The notes under the pieces: model-generated
Told to the model about the DNA's origin: nothing
What the model saw: the letters and a program-made list of their open reading frames with translations, nothing else
The model's database searches: none
Position numbers and translations under genes: made by a program
Shown: piece by piece, positions 1 through 12,457 of the stretch
Position numbering within the stretch: the stretch's first letter is position 1
How the letters are laid out: every line of letters starts with the position of its first letter
NCBI RefSeq assembly: GCF_014164785.1
Contig: NZ_JACJFN010000001.1
Location: 806,001-870,000 of the forward strand
Length of the DNA stretch: 64,000 nt
Source of the DNA: Aquipseudomonas guryensis
Lineage (GTDB): Bacteria; Pseudomonadota; Gammaproteobacteria; Pseudomonadales; Pseudomonadaceae
Direction of reading: 5' to 3'

Positions 1-291
1 TGGAACGGCCGTCTGCTGGTGGTCGGTTTCGCCAGCGGGCGCATCCCCGAACTGCCGGTCAACCTCTGCCTGCTCAAGGGCGCGGCGGTGGTCGGGGTGT
101 TCTGGGGTTCATTCGCCCAGCGCCAGCCGCAGGACAACGCCGCCAACTTCAAGCAGCTGTTCGCCTGGCATGCCGAGGGCAAGCTCAAGCCGCTGGTGTC
201 GCAGGTCTTCCCGCTGGAGCAGGCCGCCGCGGCGATCAATGCCCTCGGCCAGCGCAAGGCAGTCGGCAAGGTGGTGGTGCAGGTGCGCTGA
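1..291 (+). CDS. Zinc-type/quinone oxidoreductase, C-terminal part (5' end outside window)
   Basis: The reading frame is open from base 1 to a TGA at 289-291, giving the last 96 residues of a medium-chain dehydrogenase/reductase. The visible part holds the end of the nucleotide-binding fold (RLLVVGFASG), the 'LKGAAVVGVFWGSF' segment typical of NADPH:quinone oxidoreductase-like proteins, and the closing 'ALGQRKAVGKVVVQV' strand. These enzymes reduce quinones or enones with NADPH in the cytosol. Substrate cannot be inferred from the tail alone. It converges on the flavin reductase gene, with a bidirectional hairpin between them. Confidence 0.8.
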   Translation, partial: WNGRLLVVGFASGRIPELPVNLCLLKGAAVVGVFWGSFAQRQPQDNAANFKQLFAWHAEGKLKPLVSQVFPLEQAAAAINALGQRKAVGKVVVQVR

Positions 292-420
292 GTATTTAGA
301 GCCGGCTGCGCGTCGGTCAGGCGTTGTTAAAAGTGCGCTCCCCCTTCGGCAGTTACTCCCGCTGGTCGTTGTGCCTAGCCTGCCTCTAGCTCGCAGGCTC
401 CAGGCCCAACATCGAAAAGC

Positions 421-447
421 GGGTAGCCCGATGCAATCCGGGCTACG
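421..447. repeat. REP-type palindrome (GTAGCCCG...CGGGCTAC)
   Basis: A short palindrome with a GATGCAATCC centre. The same core word occurs twice, in opposite orientations, at 12969-13026. This marks it as a dispersed REP-type repeat rather than a gene-specific site. Confidence 0.6.
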
Positions 448-471
448 GGCTGGGTCCTTTCTGCACCATTG

Positions 472-497
472 AAAAAGCCGCCCTCGGGCGGCTTTTT
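472..497. terminator. Bidirectional intrinsic terminator
   Basis: A perfect GCCGCC/GGCGGC-type stem with a three-base loop is flanked by five A and five T. It lies between the convergent oxidoreductase and flavin reductase genes and can serve both strands. Confidence 0.85.
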
Positions 498-514
498 GTT
501 GGGTGTGGTGACAG

Positions 515-1483
515 TTAGTCGCGTGGCGCGTAGGCAAACACGTCGGCGCGCATCTGGTGGGCATCCATGCCGGCCTCGACCAACGCATCGAGGGTGCCGT
601 AGACCATCGCTGGCGAGCCGCTGGCATAGACGTGCAGCGCCTTGAGGTCGGCGAAGTCCTCGCACACCGCCTCGTGCAGCAGGCCACAGCGCCCGGACCA
701 CTCCCCCTGCTCACTGACCACCCGATGCAGGTACAGACCGGGGGTCTGCTGCCAATCGGCCCAGTGCGGCAGCTGGTAGAAGTCCTCGGCGTGGCGCACG
801 CCCCAGTACAGATGCACAGGGTGCTGAAAGCCGGCAGCGCGGCAATGCTCGATCAGGCTGTGCATCTGCGCCATGCCGGTACCGGCGGCGATCAGCACCA
901 GCGGCCCGGCAGGCAGTTCGGCCAGGTGGGTGTCGCCGAAGGGCAGCTGCACCCTGGCAAAACCCTGGCGACGCAGGAACGCCAGCAACTCGCTGGCGCT
1001 TTCTTCGCGGGCCAGCACATGCAGCTCCAGCTCTCGCCCGCTGTGCGGCGCCGAGGCCAGGGAGAAAGCGGAATACTCGCCATCCTCACGCTGCACCAGC
1101 AGGTATTGCCCGGCGTGGTAACGCGGCAGCCTGCCGGCCGGGGTGCGCAAGCGCACGCGGAACACGTCGCCACCCACCTCGGTGCATTCGAGCAACTGAC
1201 AGTTCAGTTCGCACAACGGCAGTTCGCCGGGCGCCAGCACGCCATCCCAGTGCAGCACGCAGTCCTGCAGCGGTTCGGCCAGACAGGTGTACAGCTCACC
1301 ATGGTCGCGCTCTTCACCACTCTGGCGTATCCGACCCTCGACCAGCAGGGCCGAGCAGATATGGCAGTTGCCATTGCGACAGCTCTGCGGGCAGTCGTAG
1401 CCGAGGCGCCGGGCAGCGTCGAGGATGCGCTCGCCGGCCTCGACCTCAAGTACCGCACCGGAGGGTTGCAGGGTAACTTTCAT
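515..1483 (-). CDS. 2Fe-2S ferredoxin / FAD-NAD(P)H flavin reductase (CDP-6-deoxy-glucoseen reductase-like)
   Basis: A 322-residue three-domain electron-transfer protein. Residues 1-90 are a plant-type 2Fe-2S ferredoxin with the cluster cysteines in CPQSCRNGNCHIC and a fourth Cys in LYTCLAE. The FAD-binding domain follows (RLPRYHAGQYL; YSAFSLASAP), then the NAD(P)H-binding domain (LVLIAAGTGMAQMHSL). The chosen ATG overlaps the ubiD stop by one base (TGATG), so the two are translationally coupled; an upstream in-frame start would run into ubiD. Family members are often annotated as CDP-6-deoxy-delta-3,4-glucoseen reductase, but the pairing with ubiD suggests a role as a flavin or quinone-pathway reductase. 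That role is inference. Confidence 0.85.
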   Translation of the reverse strand: MKVTLQPSGAVLEVEAGERILDAARRLGYDCPQSCRNGNCHICSALLVEGRIRQSGEERDHGELYTCLAEPLQDCVLHWDGVLAPGELPLCELNCQLLECTEVGGDVFRVRLRTPAGRLPRYHAGQYLLVQREDGEYSAFSLASAPHSGRELELHVLAREESASELLAFLRRQGFARVQLPFGDTHLAELPAGPLVLIAAGTGMAQMHSLIEHCRAAGFQHPVHLYWGVRHAEDFYQLPHWADWQQTPGLYLHRVVSEQGEWSGRCGLLHEAVCEDFADLKALHVYASGSPAMVYGTLDALVEAGMDAHQMRADVFAYAPRD

Positions 1484-2949
1484 CAATCGATTCCGAGTTG
1501 GCCCCACAGCTCATCCACCCGCTGCTTGACCGCCTCGTCCTGGACGATGGCGCGACCCCACTCGCGATTGGTCTCGCCCGGCCACTTGTGGGTGGCGTCG
1601 AGGCCCATCTTCGAGCCCAGGCCGGAGATCGGCGAGGCAAAGTCGAGGTAGTCGATCGGCGTGTTGTCGATCAGCACCGTGTCGCGCTTGGGGTCCATGC
1701 GCGTGGTAATCGCCCAGATCACGTCGTTCCAGTCCCGTGCATTGATATCGTCGTCGGTGACGATAACGAACTTGGTGTACATGAACTGTCGCAGGAACGA
1801 CCACACACCGAGCATCACCCGCTTGGCGTGGCCGGGGTACTGCTTCTTCATGGTCACCACCGCCATGCGGTACGAACAGCCTTCCGGCGGCAGGTAGAAG
1901 TCGGTGATTTCCGGGAACTGCTTCTGCAGGATCGGCACGAACACTTCGTTCAGCGCCACGCCGAGGATCGCCGGCTCATCCGGCGGGCGGCCGGTGTAGG
2001 TGCTGTGGTAGATCGGCTTCTGCCGGCGGGTGATGCGCTCGACGGTGAACACCGGGAAGCGGTCGACCTCGTTGTAGTAGCCGGTGTGGTCGCCGTAGGG
2101 ACCTTCATCGGCCATCTCGCCGGGATGGATCACCCCTTCGAGGACGATCTCGGCGCTGGCCGGCACCTGCAGGTCACTGCCGCGAGCCTTGACCAGCTCG
2201 GTCTTGTTGCCGCGCAGCAAACCGGCGAAGGCGTACTCGGAGAGACTGTCCGGTACCGGGGTGACCGCGCCGAGAATGGTCGCCGGGTCGGCACCGAGGG
2301 CCACGGCCACCGGGTAGGGCTGGCCGGGAAACTTCTCGCACCAGTCGCGAAAGTCCAGGGCGCCGCCACGGTGACTGAGCCAGCGCATGATCAGCTTGTT
2401 GCGACCGATCACCTGCTGGCGGTAGATGCCGAGGTTCTGCCGGTCCTTGTTCGGGCCCTTGGTGATGGTCAGGCCCCAGGTGATCAGCGGGCCGACATCG
2501 CCCGGCCAGCAGGTCTGCACCGGCAGCTTGGTCAGGTCGACGTCGTCGCCCTCCTCGATCACTTCCTGGCACGGTGCATCCTTGAGCACCTTGGGCGCCA
2601 TGCTCAGGACCTTCTTGAAGATCGGCAGCTTGCTCCAGGCATCCTTCAGGCCTTTCGGCGGCTCCGGCTCCTTGAGGAAGGCCAGCAGCTTGCCGATTTC
2701 GCGCAGCTCGCTGACTTCCTCGGCACCCATGCCCAGCGCCACGCGCTTGGGCGTGCCGAACAGGTTGCCGAGCACCGGCATGTCAAAGCCCGTGGGGTTC
2801 TCGAACAGCAGCGCCGGACCACCCTTGCGCAGGGCGCGGTCGCAGATTTCGGTCATTTCCAGCACCGGGGAAACCGGCGTCTGGATGCGCTTGAGTTCGC
2901 CGCGCTGTTCCAGGCCGCGGATAAAGTCGCGAAGGTCGCGATACTGCAT
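1483..2949 (-). CDS. ubiD: 4-hydroxy-3-octaprenylbenzoate decarboxylase UbiD
   Basis: A 488-residue protein of full family length. UbiD uses prenylated FMN (made by UbiX) to decarboxylate 4-hydroxy-3-polyprenylbenzoate in ubiquinone biosynthesis. Family marks seen here: the N-terminal [17 protein letters not shown], the central [23 protein letters not shown] segment, the E-rich catalytic region [20 protein letters not shown], and the C-terminal [17 protein letters not shown]. The start lies just after a gap that separates it from rho. The downstream flavin reductase begins within its stop codon. Confidence 0.97.
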   Translation of the reverse strand: MQYRDLRDFIRGLEQRGELKRIQTPVSPVLEMTEICDRALRKGGPALLFENPTGFDMPVLGNLFGTPKRVALGMGAEEVSELREIGKLLAFLKEPEPPKGLKDAWSKLPIFKKVLSMAPKVLKDAPCQEVIEEGDDVDLTKLPVQTCWPGDVGPLITWGLTITKGPNKDRQNLGIYRQQVIGRNKLIMRWLSHRGGALDFRDWCEKFPGQPYPVAVALGADPATILGAVTPVPDSLSEYAFAGLLRGNKTELVKARGSDLQVPASAEIVLEGVIHPGEMADEGPYGDHTGYYNEVDRFPVFTVERITRRQKPIYHSTYTGRPPDEPAILGVALNEVFVPILQKQFPEITDFYLPPEGCSYRMAVVTMKKQYPGHAKRVMLGVWSFLRQFMYTKFVIVTDDDINARDWNDVIWAITTRMDPKRDTVLIDNTPIDYLDFASPISGLGSKMGLDATHKWPGETNREWGRAIVQDEAVKQRVDELWGQLGID

Positions 2950-3029
2950 GCTTGAGCCTCGTATAGGCGCGCAGGTCGGGGCGCAAAGTTTAGCGCCGAA
3001 CTGGGTTATTCAGAAGGCCGCAGAAACGC

Positions 3030-3055
3030 AAAGGCCGGGTTTCCCCGGCCTTTTT
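3030..3055. terminator. Intrinsic terminator downstream of rho
   Basis: An AAAGGCCGGG/CCCGGCCTTT stem-loop lies immediately 3' of the rho stop on the minus strand. The better T-tract is on the plus strand, so for rho itself the U-run is weak. Confidence 0.6.
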
Positions 3056-3068
3056 GGTCACGCTGAAC

Positions 3069-4328
<1,260 letters not shown>

Positions 4329-4500
4329 AGGAATGACGTAGCTTTGAGGAAGGGGGATGAAAGCACTGGGCTTTGGAAGCCGCGCCGCGAGAAGGCGACT
4401 GAATCGCTCGATATTATCGAATTAGGATGCGTCGGCGACGGCTTGGAGGGCAGCGGAGGAACCGCTGACCGGCCGAATGTAACACCGGCCTGATGATGCG
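4329..4500 (-). promoter_or_regulatory. Long structured 5' leader of rho (candidate Pseudomonas rho leader RNA)
   Basis: About 170 bases separate the trxA terminator from the rho ATG. The minus-strand leader contains GC-rich hairpin-forming segments such as GGCCGGTGTTACATTCGGCCGG. A conserved structured RNA ('Pseudomon-Rho' motif) is known upstream of rho in Pseudomonas, and this position fits it. I cannot run a covariance-model search, so the assignment rests on position and hairpin potential. Confidence 0.4.
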
Positions 4501-4514
4501 TCTAGCCTGCCCAA

Positions 4515-4543
4515 GAAAAAGCCCCGCAAGGTGCGGGGCTTTT
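4515..4543 (-). terminator. Intrinsic terminator of trxA
   Basis: An AAAAGCCCCGC/GCGGGGCTTTT stem-loop lies 36 bases after the trxA stop on the minus strand, with A/T runs on both sides. Confidence 0.8.
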
Positions 4544-4578
4544 CACAGCAGCTGACTGGACGGCAGGTTCGCGTGCAA

Positions 4579-4905
4579 TCAGATGTTGGCGTCGAGGAAG
4601 GCCGCCAGTTGCGACTTCGACAGGGCGCCGACCTTGGTCGCTTCGACGTTGCCGTTCTTGAACAGCATCAGAGTCGGGATGCCGCGCACGCCGTACTTTG
4701 GCGGGGTGTCCTGGTTCTCGTCGATGTTCAGCTTGCAGACCTTCAGTTTGCCCTGGTAGGTCTGGGCGATTTCGTCGAGAACCGGGGCGATCATCTTGCA
4801 CGGACCGCACCATTCGGCCCAATAGTCGACCAGGACCGGGCCGTCGGCCTTGATCACGTCGTCTTCGAAGCTGGCGTCGCTGACGTTGGTGATGAAATCG
4901 CTCAT
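4579..4905 (-). CDS. trxA: Thioredoxin 1
   Basis: A 108-residue thioredoxin with the redox-active WCGPC at residues 32-36 and the cis-proline loop GIPTLM. It is a cytosolic dithiol reductant for ribonucleotide reductase, methionine sulfoxide reductase and others, itself reduced by TrxB. The ATG at 4905 gives the standard MSDFI start and is preceded by a GGAG Shine-Dalgarno; upstream in-frame codons are not thioredoxin-like. It is monocistronic between its own hairpin and the divergent ppx. Confidence 0.98.
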   Translation of the reverse strand: MSDFITNVSDASFEDDVIKADGPVLVDYWAEWCGPCKMIAPVLDEIAQTYQGKLKVCKLNIDENQDTPPKYGVRGIPTLMLFKNGNVEATKVGALSKSQLAAFLDANI

Positions 4906-5120
4906 GGATAGTCTCCAGGTTCTGAAGCAAAAAGTGGCGCCATCATAGCCCGGCTTTGACCTCACCGAAAGCCGAAGTCGATTGAGCCTAACTATTGATA
5001 TGCAGCAATAAGCTGATGAAAGAGTGAGGCAGGCGTGGTCTGGGAGGGTAACATGCACCTCATTGAACCGACTGCCCGATCGCGGCAGGATGCCTCCGTT
5101 CAGCATCGAGACCCCTGACC

Positions 5121-6623
5121 ATGCCGCAAGCCGCTCCCAAGTCGTTTTCCTTGATCGCCGCCATCGACCTCGGCTCGAACAGCTTCCATATGGTGCTGGC
5201 CAAGGCCGAACATGGTGAGGTGCGCATTCTCGAGCGCCTCGGCGAGAAGGTGCAGCTGGCCGCCGGCATCGACGAGGAGCGCCTGCTCAGCGAAGAAGCC
5301 ATGCTGCGCGGCCTCGACTGCCTGAGCCGTTTTGCCCAGCTGATCCAGGGCCTGCCGCAGGGTGCGGTGCGCATCGTCGGCACCAACGCTTTGCGCGAAG
5401 CGCGCAACCGGGCTGAATTCATCCGCCGCGCAGAAGCCCTGCTCGGCCATCAGGTGGAAGTCATCTCCGGTCGTGAAGAAGCGCGCCTGATCTACCTTGG
5501 CGTTTCCCACAGCATCGCCGACACCCCGGGCAAACGCCTGGTCGCCGATATCGGCGGCGGCAGCACCGAGTTCATCGTCGGTCAGCGCTTCGAGCCACTG
5601 CTGCGCGAAAGCCTGCAGATGGGCTGCGTCAGTTTCACCCAGCGCTACTTCAAGGACGGCAAGATCACCGCCGCGCGCTATGCCCAGGCCTACACCGCCG
5701 CACGCCTGGAGCTGATGACCATCGAACAGGGCCTGCAACGCCTGGGCTGGCAGGAAGCCGTGGGCGCTTCCGGCACCCTGCGCGCCGTCGGGCTGGCAAT
5801 CAAGGCCGGTGGTCTGGGCAATGGCGAGATCAACCCCGAAGGCCTGGCCTGGCTCAAGCGCAAGCTGCTCAAGCTGGGCGAGGTCGACAAGCTGGATCTG
5901 GATGGCATCAAACCGGATCGGCGGCAGATCTTCCCGGCCGGCCTGGCCATCGCCGAAGCGATCTTCGACGCCCTCGACCTGCAACGCATGGATCATTCCG
6001 AAGGCGCCCTGCGCGAAGGCGTGCTCTACGACCTGCTCGGCCGCCATCACCATGAGGACGTGCGCGAGCGCACCCTCAGCGCCCTCATGGAGCGCTACCA
6101 CGTCGACCTGCAGCAGGCGGCCCGGGTCGAAGCCAAGGCGCTGTCGGCGCTGGAACAAGTCACCACCGCCTGGCAACTGGATGACGACTGGCACCGCGAC
6201 CTGCTGCAGTGGGCCTCACGGGTGCACGAGATAGGCCTGGATATCGCCCACTACCAGTACCACAAGCACGGTGCCTACCTGATCGAGCATTCCGACCTGC
6301 CCGGTTTCTCGCGCCAGGACCAGCTGATGCTGGCCCTGCTGGTACGCGGCCACCGGCGCAACATCCCCAAGGACCGCTTCGCCGAGTTCGGCGAGGAAGG
6401 CATCAAGCTGTTGCGCCTGTGCGTCCTGCTGCGCTTCGCCATCCTCTTCCACCACATCCGCGGCGCCCAGGAAATGCCCAAGGTGCAACTGGAAGGCGGG
6501 CCGCAGAGCCTGGATCTGACCTTCCCGGCGGGCTGGCTGGAGCTCAACCCGCTGACCCAGGCCGACTTCGCCCAGGAAGCCGAATGGCTGAAGCGCATCG
6601 GCTTCACCCTGACCATTCGCTGA
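5121..6623 (+). CDS. ppx: Exopolyphosphatase
   Basis: A 500-residue Ppx/GppA-family enzyme that processively removes terminal phosphate from inorganic polyphosphate. Visible motifs: the ASKHA phosphate-1 loop ([15 protein letters not shown]), [10 protein letters not shown], the phosphate-2 loop ([12 protein letters not shown]), and a C-terminal HD-like helical domain ([19 protein letters not shown]). Full length. It is separated from the oppositely oriented ppk by a terminator and a MITE-like element, so the two polyphosphate genes converge. Confidence 0.97.
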   Translation: MPQAAPKSFSLIAAIDLGSNSFHMVLAKAEHGEVRILERLGEKVQLAAGIDEERLLSEEAMLRGLDCLSRFAQLIQGLPQGAVRIVGTNALREARNRAEFIRRAEALLGHQVEVISGREEARLIYLGVSHSIADTPGKRLVADIGGGSTEFIVGQRFEPLLRESLQMGCVSFTQRYFKDGKITAARYAQAYTAARLELMTIEQGLQRLGWQEAVGASGTLRAVGLAIKAGGLGNGEINPEGLAWLKRKLLKLGEVDKLDLDGIKPDRRQIFPAGLAIAEAIFDALDLQRMDHSEGALREGVLYDLLGRHHHEDVRERTLSALMERYHVDLQQAARVEAKALSALEQVTTAWQLDDDWHRDLLQWASRVHEIGLDIAHYQYHKHGAYLIEHSDLPGFSRQDQLMLALLVRGHRRNIPKDRFAEFGEEGIKLLRLCVLLRFAILFHHIRGAQEMPKVQLEGGPQSLDLTFPAGWLELNPLTQADFAQEAEWLKRIGFTLTIR

Positions 6624-6647
6624 GAACCGGGCTCCGGGCCCGCAACG

Positions 6648-6683
6648 AAAAAAGCCCCGCAGCCTGCGCTGCGGGGCTTTTTT
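6648..6683 (+). terminator. Intrinsic terminator of ppx
   Basis: A strong stem AAAAAAGCCCCGCAG/CTGCGGGGCTTTTTT with a short loop lies 25 bases after the ppx stop. It has A and T runs on both sides. Confidence 0.9.
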
Positions 6684-6698
6684 GTGGGCAACGGACTC

Positions 6699-6923
6699 AG
6701 AACCTATTTACGATCTTCTGAATTAGAGCCAGACAAGGCGCTACGCCAGTAACAGCCTTCGGCTGGTCAAAACGCCGAGGAAGCGCAGTTTACGAGCTGT
6801 AAATGAGCATGACTCGTTTCACTCGCCCTTCGGGTCGCGCTAAAGCGCGTTAGCCGCAAGCCGCTTCCCGAGGCCGTTTTTAACGCCGTATGGCCGCGAG
6901 TCAGGAGATCGTAAACAGGTTCT
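6699..6923. mobile_element. MITE-like element, copy 1 (about 225 bp)
   Basis: Terminal inverted repeats AGAACCTATTTACGATCT and (reverse complement of the right end) AGAACCTGTTTACGATCT bound a non-coding segment. A second copy lies at 35105-35302, sharing internal words such as GAGTTTACGAG-like, CTCGCCCTTCGGG and GCGCGTTAGCCGCAAGC. No coding capacity is visible. The right end abuts the ppk stop codon: the terminal TGAGAACC on the minus strand supplies or overlaps the TGA. Confidence 0.75.
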
Positions 6924-9133
6924 CAGCGCGCCAGCGGGCTGGTCAGCTTCTCCAGCAGGCTGGCCTGGGCACTGCGCAGGTTGGCGTTGCCGCTCGGCGT
7001 GATGCGCACGTAGCGCCCATCCGGCTGTAGCGCCCAGGCCTGGGTGTTGTCGGTCAGATAGGCTTCCAGCTCCTTCTTCACCCGCACGATCAGCTTGCGA
7101 CCTTCCACCGGGAAGCAAGTCTCCACGCGCTTGTCGAGGTTGCGCTCCATCCAGTCGGCACTGGACAGGTAGATCTTCTCCTCGCCGCCATTGAGGAAGT
7201 AGAACACCCGGGTGTGCTCGAGGAAGCGGCCGATGATCGAACGCACCTGGATGTTGTGCGACACCCCGGGCACACCAGGACGCAGGCAGCACATGCCGCG
7301 CACCACCAGATCGATCTTCACCCCGGTCTGGCTGGCTTTGTACAGCGCGCGGATGATCTTCGGATCGGTCAGCGAATTGAACTTGGCAATGATGTGCGCC
7401 GGTTTGCCCTCGCTGGCCTGCTGGGTCTCGAAGGCGATCATGTCGAGCAGGGTCTTCTTCAGGGTGAAGGGCGCATGCAGCAGCTTCTTCATGCGCAGGG
7501 TCTTACCCATGCCGATCAACTGGCTGAACAGCTTGGACACGTCCTCGCCCAACGCCACGTCGGCGGTGAGCAGGCTGTAGTCAGTGTACAGACGGGCGTT
7601 GCCGGCGTGGTAGTTGCCGGTGCCGAGGTGCGCGTAGCGGACGATCTCGCCGTTCTCGCGGCGCAGGATCAGCATCATCTTGGCGTGGGTCTTGTAGCCG
7701 ACCACGCCATAGATCACCACCGCACCGGCAGCCTGCAGGCGGCTGGCCAGTTGCAGGTTGGACTCTTCGTCGAAGCGTGCGCGCAGCTCGATCACCGCGG
7801 TGACTTCCTTGCCATTGCGCGCTGCCTCGACCAGCGCGTCGACGATTTCCGAGTTGGCTCCCGAACGGTACAGGGTCTGCTTGATCGCCAGCACGTGCGG
7901 ATCTTTCGCCGCCTGGCGCAGCAGGTCGACCACCGGGGTGAAGGACTCGAAAGGATGCAGCAGGAGGATGTCCTGCTTGCTGATCACGCTGAAGATGTTC
8001 TCGGCGTTCTGCAGCAGCTTGGGGATCACTGGGGTGAACGGCGCGTACTGCAGCTCCGGGTGGCTGGCCAGCCCGGTGATGGCGAACAGGCGGGTCAGGT
8101 TGACCGGGCCATTGACCTGGTAAAGCTCGCTCTCGCTCAGGCTGAATTGCTTGAGCAGGTAGTCGGACAGCTGCTTCGGACAGGTGTCGGCCACTTCCAG
8201 GCGCACCGCGTCGCCATAACGCCGTGCGAACAGCTCGCCGCGCAGGGCGCGGGCCAGGTCTTCGACGTCCTCGGTGTCCACCGACAGGTCGGCGTTGCGG
8301 GTCAGGCGGAACTGGTAGCAGCCCTTGACCTTCATGCCCTGGAACAGGTCGTCGGCATGCGCATGGATCATCGAGGAGAGGAACACGTAGTTGTCGCCGG
8401 GGCCGCCGACCTCTTCCGGCACCTTGATGATGCGCGGCAGCAGGCGCGGCGCCGGGATGATCGCCAGACCGGAGTCGCGGCCGAAGGCATCGATGCCCTC
8501 CAGCTCGACGATGAAGTTCAGGCTCTTGTTCACCAGCAGCGGGAACGGGTGAGTCGGGTCAAGGCCGATAGGGGTGATGATCGGCGCGATCTCGTCGCGG
8601 AAATAGCGGCGCACCCAGGCCTTTAGCTTGGTGTTCCAGAAGCGCCGGCGGATGAAGTTGACGTTGTGCTTGGCCAGCGCCGGAAACAGGGTGTCGTTGA
8701 GAATGGCGTACTGACGCTCGACCTGTTCATGCACCAGCTCGGAAATCCGCGCCAGCGCCTGGTGCGGCTGCAGGCCGTCGGCACCGGCCTGTTCGCGGGC
8801 GAAGTTGATCTGCTTCTTCAGACCGGCCACGCGGATCTCGAAGAACTCATCGAGGTTGCTGGAGAAGATCAGCAGGAACTTCAAGCGTTCGAGCAGCGGA
8901 TAGGATTCATCCAGTGCCTGTTCCAGTACGCGGATGTTGAACTTCAGCTGGGACAGCTCGCGGTGAATGTACAGGCTGCTGTCATCCAGCCCCGGTACCA
9001 CGAAGGGCGCTACGACAGGTGCGGGCGGGACCACGACCGCCTCGACGACCTCGGCCACGGCCTGCTCGACCACGCTCTCGTTGCTCGGTTGTGCATCCAG
9101 CGCCGCGTTATTGCTCAATCCCTCGGTGTTCAT
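6923..9133 (-). CDS. ppk: Polyphosphate kinase 1
   Basis: A 736-residue PPK1 of full length. It polymerises ATP gamma-phosphate into polyphosphate at the membrane through a phosphohistidine intermediate. Visible: the N-terminal helical domain ([19 protein letters not shown]), the PLD-like catalytic domains with [14 protein letters not shown] (catalytic His) and [20 protein letters not shown], and the ARFDEESN segment. The N-terminal 45 residues are an Ala/Val/Pro-rich extension that varies in pseudomonads. hemB ends upstream only 20 bases away on the same strand, so hemB-ppk may be co-transcribed. The stop codon sits at the edge of the MITE-like element. Confidence 0.97.
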   Translation of the reverse strand: MNTEGLSNNAALDAQPSNESVVEQAVAEVVEAVVVPPAPVVAPFVVPGLDDSSLYIHRELSQLKFNIRVLEQALDESYPLLERLKFLLIFSSNLDEFFEIRVAGLKKQINFAREQAGADGLQPHQALARISELVHEQVERQYAILNDTLFPALAKHNVNFIRRRFWNTKLKAWVRRYFRDEIAPIITPIGLDPTHPFPLLVNKSLNFIVELEGIDAFGRDSGLAIIPAPRLLPRIIKVPEEVGGPGDNYVFLSSMIHAHADDLFQGMKVKGCYQFRLTRNADLSVDTEDVEDLARALRGELFARRYGDAVRLEVADTCPKQLSDYLLKQFSLSESELYQVNGPVNLTRLFAITGLASHPELQYAPFTPVIPKLLQNAENIFSVISKQDILLLHPFESFTPVVDLLRQAAKDPHVLAIKQTLYRSGANSEIVDALVEAARNGKEVTAVIELRARFDEESNLQLASRLQAAGAVVIYGVVGYKTHAKMMLILRRENGEIVRYAHLGTGNYHAGNARLYTDYSLLTADVALGEDVSKLFSQLIGMGKTLRMKKLLHAPFTLKKTLLDMIAFETQQASEGKPAHIIAKFNSLTDPKIIRALYKASQTGVKIDLVVRGMCCLRPGVPGVSHNIQVRSIIGRFLEHTRVFYFLNGGEEKIYLSSADWMERNLDKRVETCFPVEGRKLIVRVKKELEAYLTDNTQAWALQPDGRYVRITPSGNANLRSAQASLLEKLTSPLAR

Positions 9134-9153
9134 GCCATCACTTCCCAGGGGGC

Positions 9154-10221
<1,068 letters not shown>

Positions 10222-10264
10222 TTATGACCAATTGATGACGACGCGACAGCGTCGCGACAAGGAA

Positions 10265-11503
10265 TCAGGCGCGCAGCGGCGCGACCCATTGCCGCTGCAG
10301 CAGGATCAGCGCCAGCAGGCTGACCAGCGTGTAGCCGGCCAGCAGCGCCCAGGCATTGGCCGGCGCGGCGAGCAGGCCCAGCTGCGGCGCCAGCCCGAGC
10401 AGTGGCAGGTTCAGCAGGAGACGCAGCAGTTCCAGGCGCCCGGCCCAGGCACGATTCTCCAGCCAGGTGCCAATGGCGTACAGGCCGAAGGTCACCCAGG
10501 CGCAGCCAAGCAGCAGTATCGACAACGGCAGCAGCTCCTCCTGCCCGAGCAGCCAGGTGCCACCCAGCACGTAGAGCACGAACTGCAGCAGCGCATACAG
10601 CTGCCGTGGCCGCGCCAGAGGTACTTCGAAGCGGCGGAACTGGCTGAGGTCGGCTTTGCTGTGCGGGAAGCGCGCGGCGACATCCGCCGGACGCCAGCCG
10701 GTGCGCATGAACCAGATACGCAGCTTGTCCCACCAGGACTCGGCGTGCACCGCGTCCTGCCACAGCGCGGCATACACCTGCAGGTTGGCCCACAGCGGGT
10801 TCCAGCTGCGCAGCGGGGTGGTCACGCCAAACACCACCGGTTCCTCGTCCAGCTCCTCCTGGAAGGTGCCGAACAGGCGATCCCAGAGAATGAACACGCC
10901 ACCGTAGTTGCGATCCATGTACACCGGGTTCTGCGCATGGTGTACGCGGTGGTTGGACGGGCTGACGAAGAACCACTCGAACCAGCCCAGCTTGGGGATG
11001 TGCCGGGTATGCACCCAGAACTGATAGAGCAGGTTGAGCGCGCCAACCGTGAGAAACACCAACGGCGGCACCCCGGCGATGGCCATCGGCAGGTAGAAGA
11101 TCCAGCCGAAGATGAAGCCGGTGCTGGTCTGGCGCAGAGCGGTGGAGAGGTTGTACTCCTCGCTCTGGTGATGCACCGAATGGGCCGCCCAGAGGATGCT
11201 GCGCTCGTGCCCCATGCGGTGCAGCCAGTAGTAGCAGAAGTCGTAGAAGACGAACGCCAGCAACCAGACCCACAGGCTGTCGGCCGACAGCTCGAACAAT
11301 GCCAGCTGCTGCCAGGCAAAGGCGTAGGTCAGCAGGCCAATGGCTTTGGTCAGCAAGCCGCTGGTGGTCGACAGCACGCCAGCGCTGAGACTGTTCAGGG
11401 AGTCGGCCAGACGATAGGTACGCAGACCGCGCCAGCGGTCGGCAAGCAGCTCCAGACCGATCAGCAGAAAGAACACGGGCACGGCATAGAGGATGTAATT
11501 CAC
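10265..11503 (-). CDS. Sterol desaturase / fatty acid hydroxylase superfamily membrane protein
   Basis: A 412-residue integral membrane protein of the di-iron fatty acid hydroxylase superfamily. The three His boxes are visible: HRMGH, HSVHH and HRVHHAQN, surrounded by hydrophobic helices (first at residues 3-17). Such enzymes hydroxylate or desaturate lipids with O2. The last 120 residues form an additional hydrophobic C-terminal domain (YALLQFVLYVLGGTWLLG onward) seen in the bacterial long form. Substrate unknown. It is a single gene between hemB and the divergent elbB. Confidence 0.85.
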   Translation of the reverse strand: MNYILYAVPVFFLLIGLELLADRWRGLRTYRLADSLNSLSAGVLSTTSGLLTKAIGLLTYAFAWQQLALFELSADSLWVWLLAFVFYDFCYYWLHRMGHERSILWAAHSVHHQSEEYNLSTALRQTSTGFIFGWIFYLPMAIAGVPPLVFLTVGALNLLYQFWVHTRHIPKLGWFEWFFVSPSNHRVHHAQNPVYMDRNYGGVFILWDRLFGTFQEELDEEPVVFGVTTPLRSWNPLWANLQVYAALWQDAVHAESWWDKLRIWFMRTGWRPADVAARFPHSKADLSQFRRFEVPLARPRQLYALLQFVLYVLGGTWLLGQEELLPLSILLLGCAWVTFGLYAIGTWLENRAWAGRLELLRLLLNLPLLGLAPQLGLLAAPANAWALLAGYTLVSLLALILLQRQWVAPLRA

Positions 11504-11653
11504 GGGTCACCCATATCGTTGCGGCGGATCGCGGGCTAGGATTGCCCTATCTGTTGCCATGCTAAGCCACGCACCCGCGCCCACCGAGTACCGGGCATGC
11601 CAGGCTGACCGGCATTTGGCGACACCCGCTGTTTCCCCGATCAGGAGCACACC

Positions 11654-12319
11654 ATGAGCAAAAAGGTAGCCGTCATCCTCTCCGGTTGCGGCGTCTACGA
11701 CGGCGCAGAAATCCATGAAAGCGTGATCACCCTGCTGCGCCTCGACCAACGCGGCGCCCAGGTGCAGTGCTTCGCGCCGAACGTGGCGCAGATGCACGTG
11801 ATCAACCACCTGACCGGCGAGGAAATGGCGGAAAGCCGCAATGTGCTGATCGAAGCGGCGCGCATCGCCCGCGGTAATGTCGAGGATGTGCGCGAACTGC
11901 ACGTCGAGCACTTCGACGCGCTGATCCTGCCGGGCGGCTTTGGCGTGGCCAAGAACCTCTCCGACTTTGCCCTGCAGGGCGCCGACTGTACGGTGCAGGC
12001 CGATGTGCTCGCCGCAGCCCAGGCCTTCGCCAAGGCCGGCAAGCCGATCGGCCTGATCTGCATCGCCCCGGCCCTGGCGGTGAAGATCTTCGGCGCGGGC
12101 GTCACCTGCACCCTGGGCAGCGCCGAAGACCCGGCTGCCGAGGCCCTGCAGGCCATGGGCGGCAGCCACCAGGCCTGTGCGGTGGAAGACATAGTCGAGG
12201 ACAGCGCGCACAAGCTGGTCAGCACCCCGGCCTACATGCTCGCTCAGTCGATTGCCGAGGCGGCTTCCGGAATCAACAAACTGGTTGATCGGGTGCTGGA
12301 ACTGGCACACCCGCACTGA
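11654..12319 (+). CDS. elbB: Glyoxalase III-type isoprenoid biosynthesis protein ElbB
   Basis: A 221-residue DJ-1/PfpI-like class I glutamine amidotransferase-fold protein. ElbB marks: KVAVILSGCGVYDGAEIHE at the N-terminus, LILPGGFGVAKNLSDFA, and the nucleophile-elbow Cys in GLICIAPA. The E. coli homologue has glyoxalase activity and was linked to isoprenoid production; the physiological role is unclear. A good Shine-Dalgarno (AGGAG) precedes the ATG. It is followed closely by a thioesterase on the same strand. Confidence 0.92.
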   Translation: MSKKVAVILSGCGVYDGAEIHESVITLLRLDQRGAQVQCFAPNVAQMHVINHLTGEEMAESRNVLIEAARIARGNVEDVRELHVEHFDALILPGGFGVAKNLSDFALQGADCTVQADVLAAAQAFAKAGKPIGLICIAPALAVKIFGAGVTCTLGSAEDPAAEALQAMGGSHQACAVEDIVEDSAHKLVSTPAYMLAQSIAEAASGINKLVDRVLELAHPH

Positions 12320-12457
12320 GAGCCGCCGGGAAAACCTGGCGAACCGCGAGAGGGGCATAAGAGCCATTCCACGCCGCAGCTCCGCCGTGCCACTGGTCAA
12401 GCAGGCCGAACTGCGGCAGCGTAGGGCCCTTCGCTCTTGCCGCAGATCTCGCGCCCC

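Noticed and set aside
557..2955. Long open frames opposite the flavin reductase and ubiD
   Set aside because: They are mirror frames of GC-rich coding sequence, with no start signals or recognisable domains, and the opposite strand carries clear enzymes.
7214..8626. A 470-codon open frame antisense to ppk
   Set aside because: It has the His/Gln/Val-rich composition typical of antisense frames in high-GC genes, and ppk is unmistakable on the other strand.
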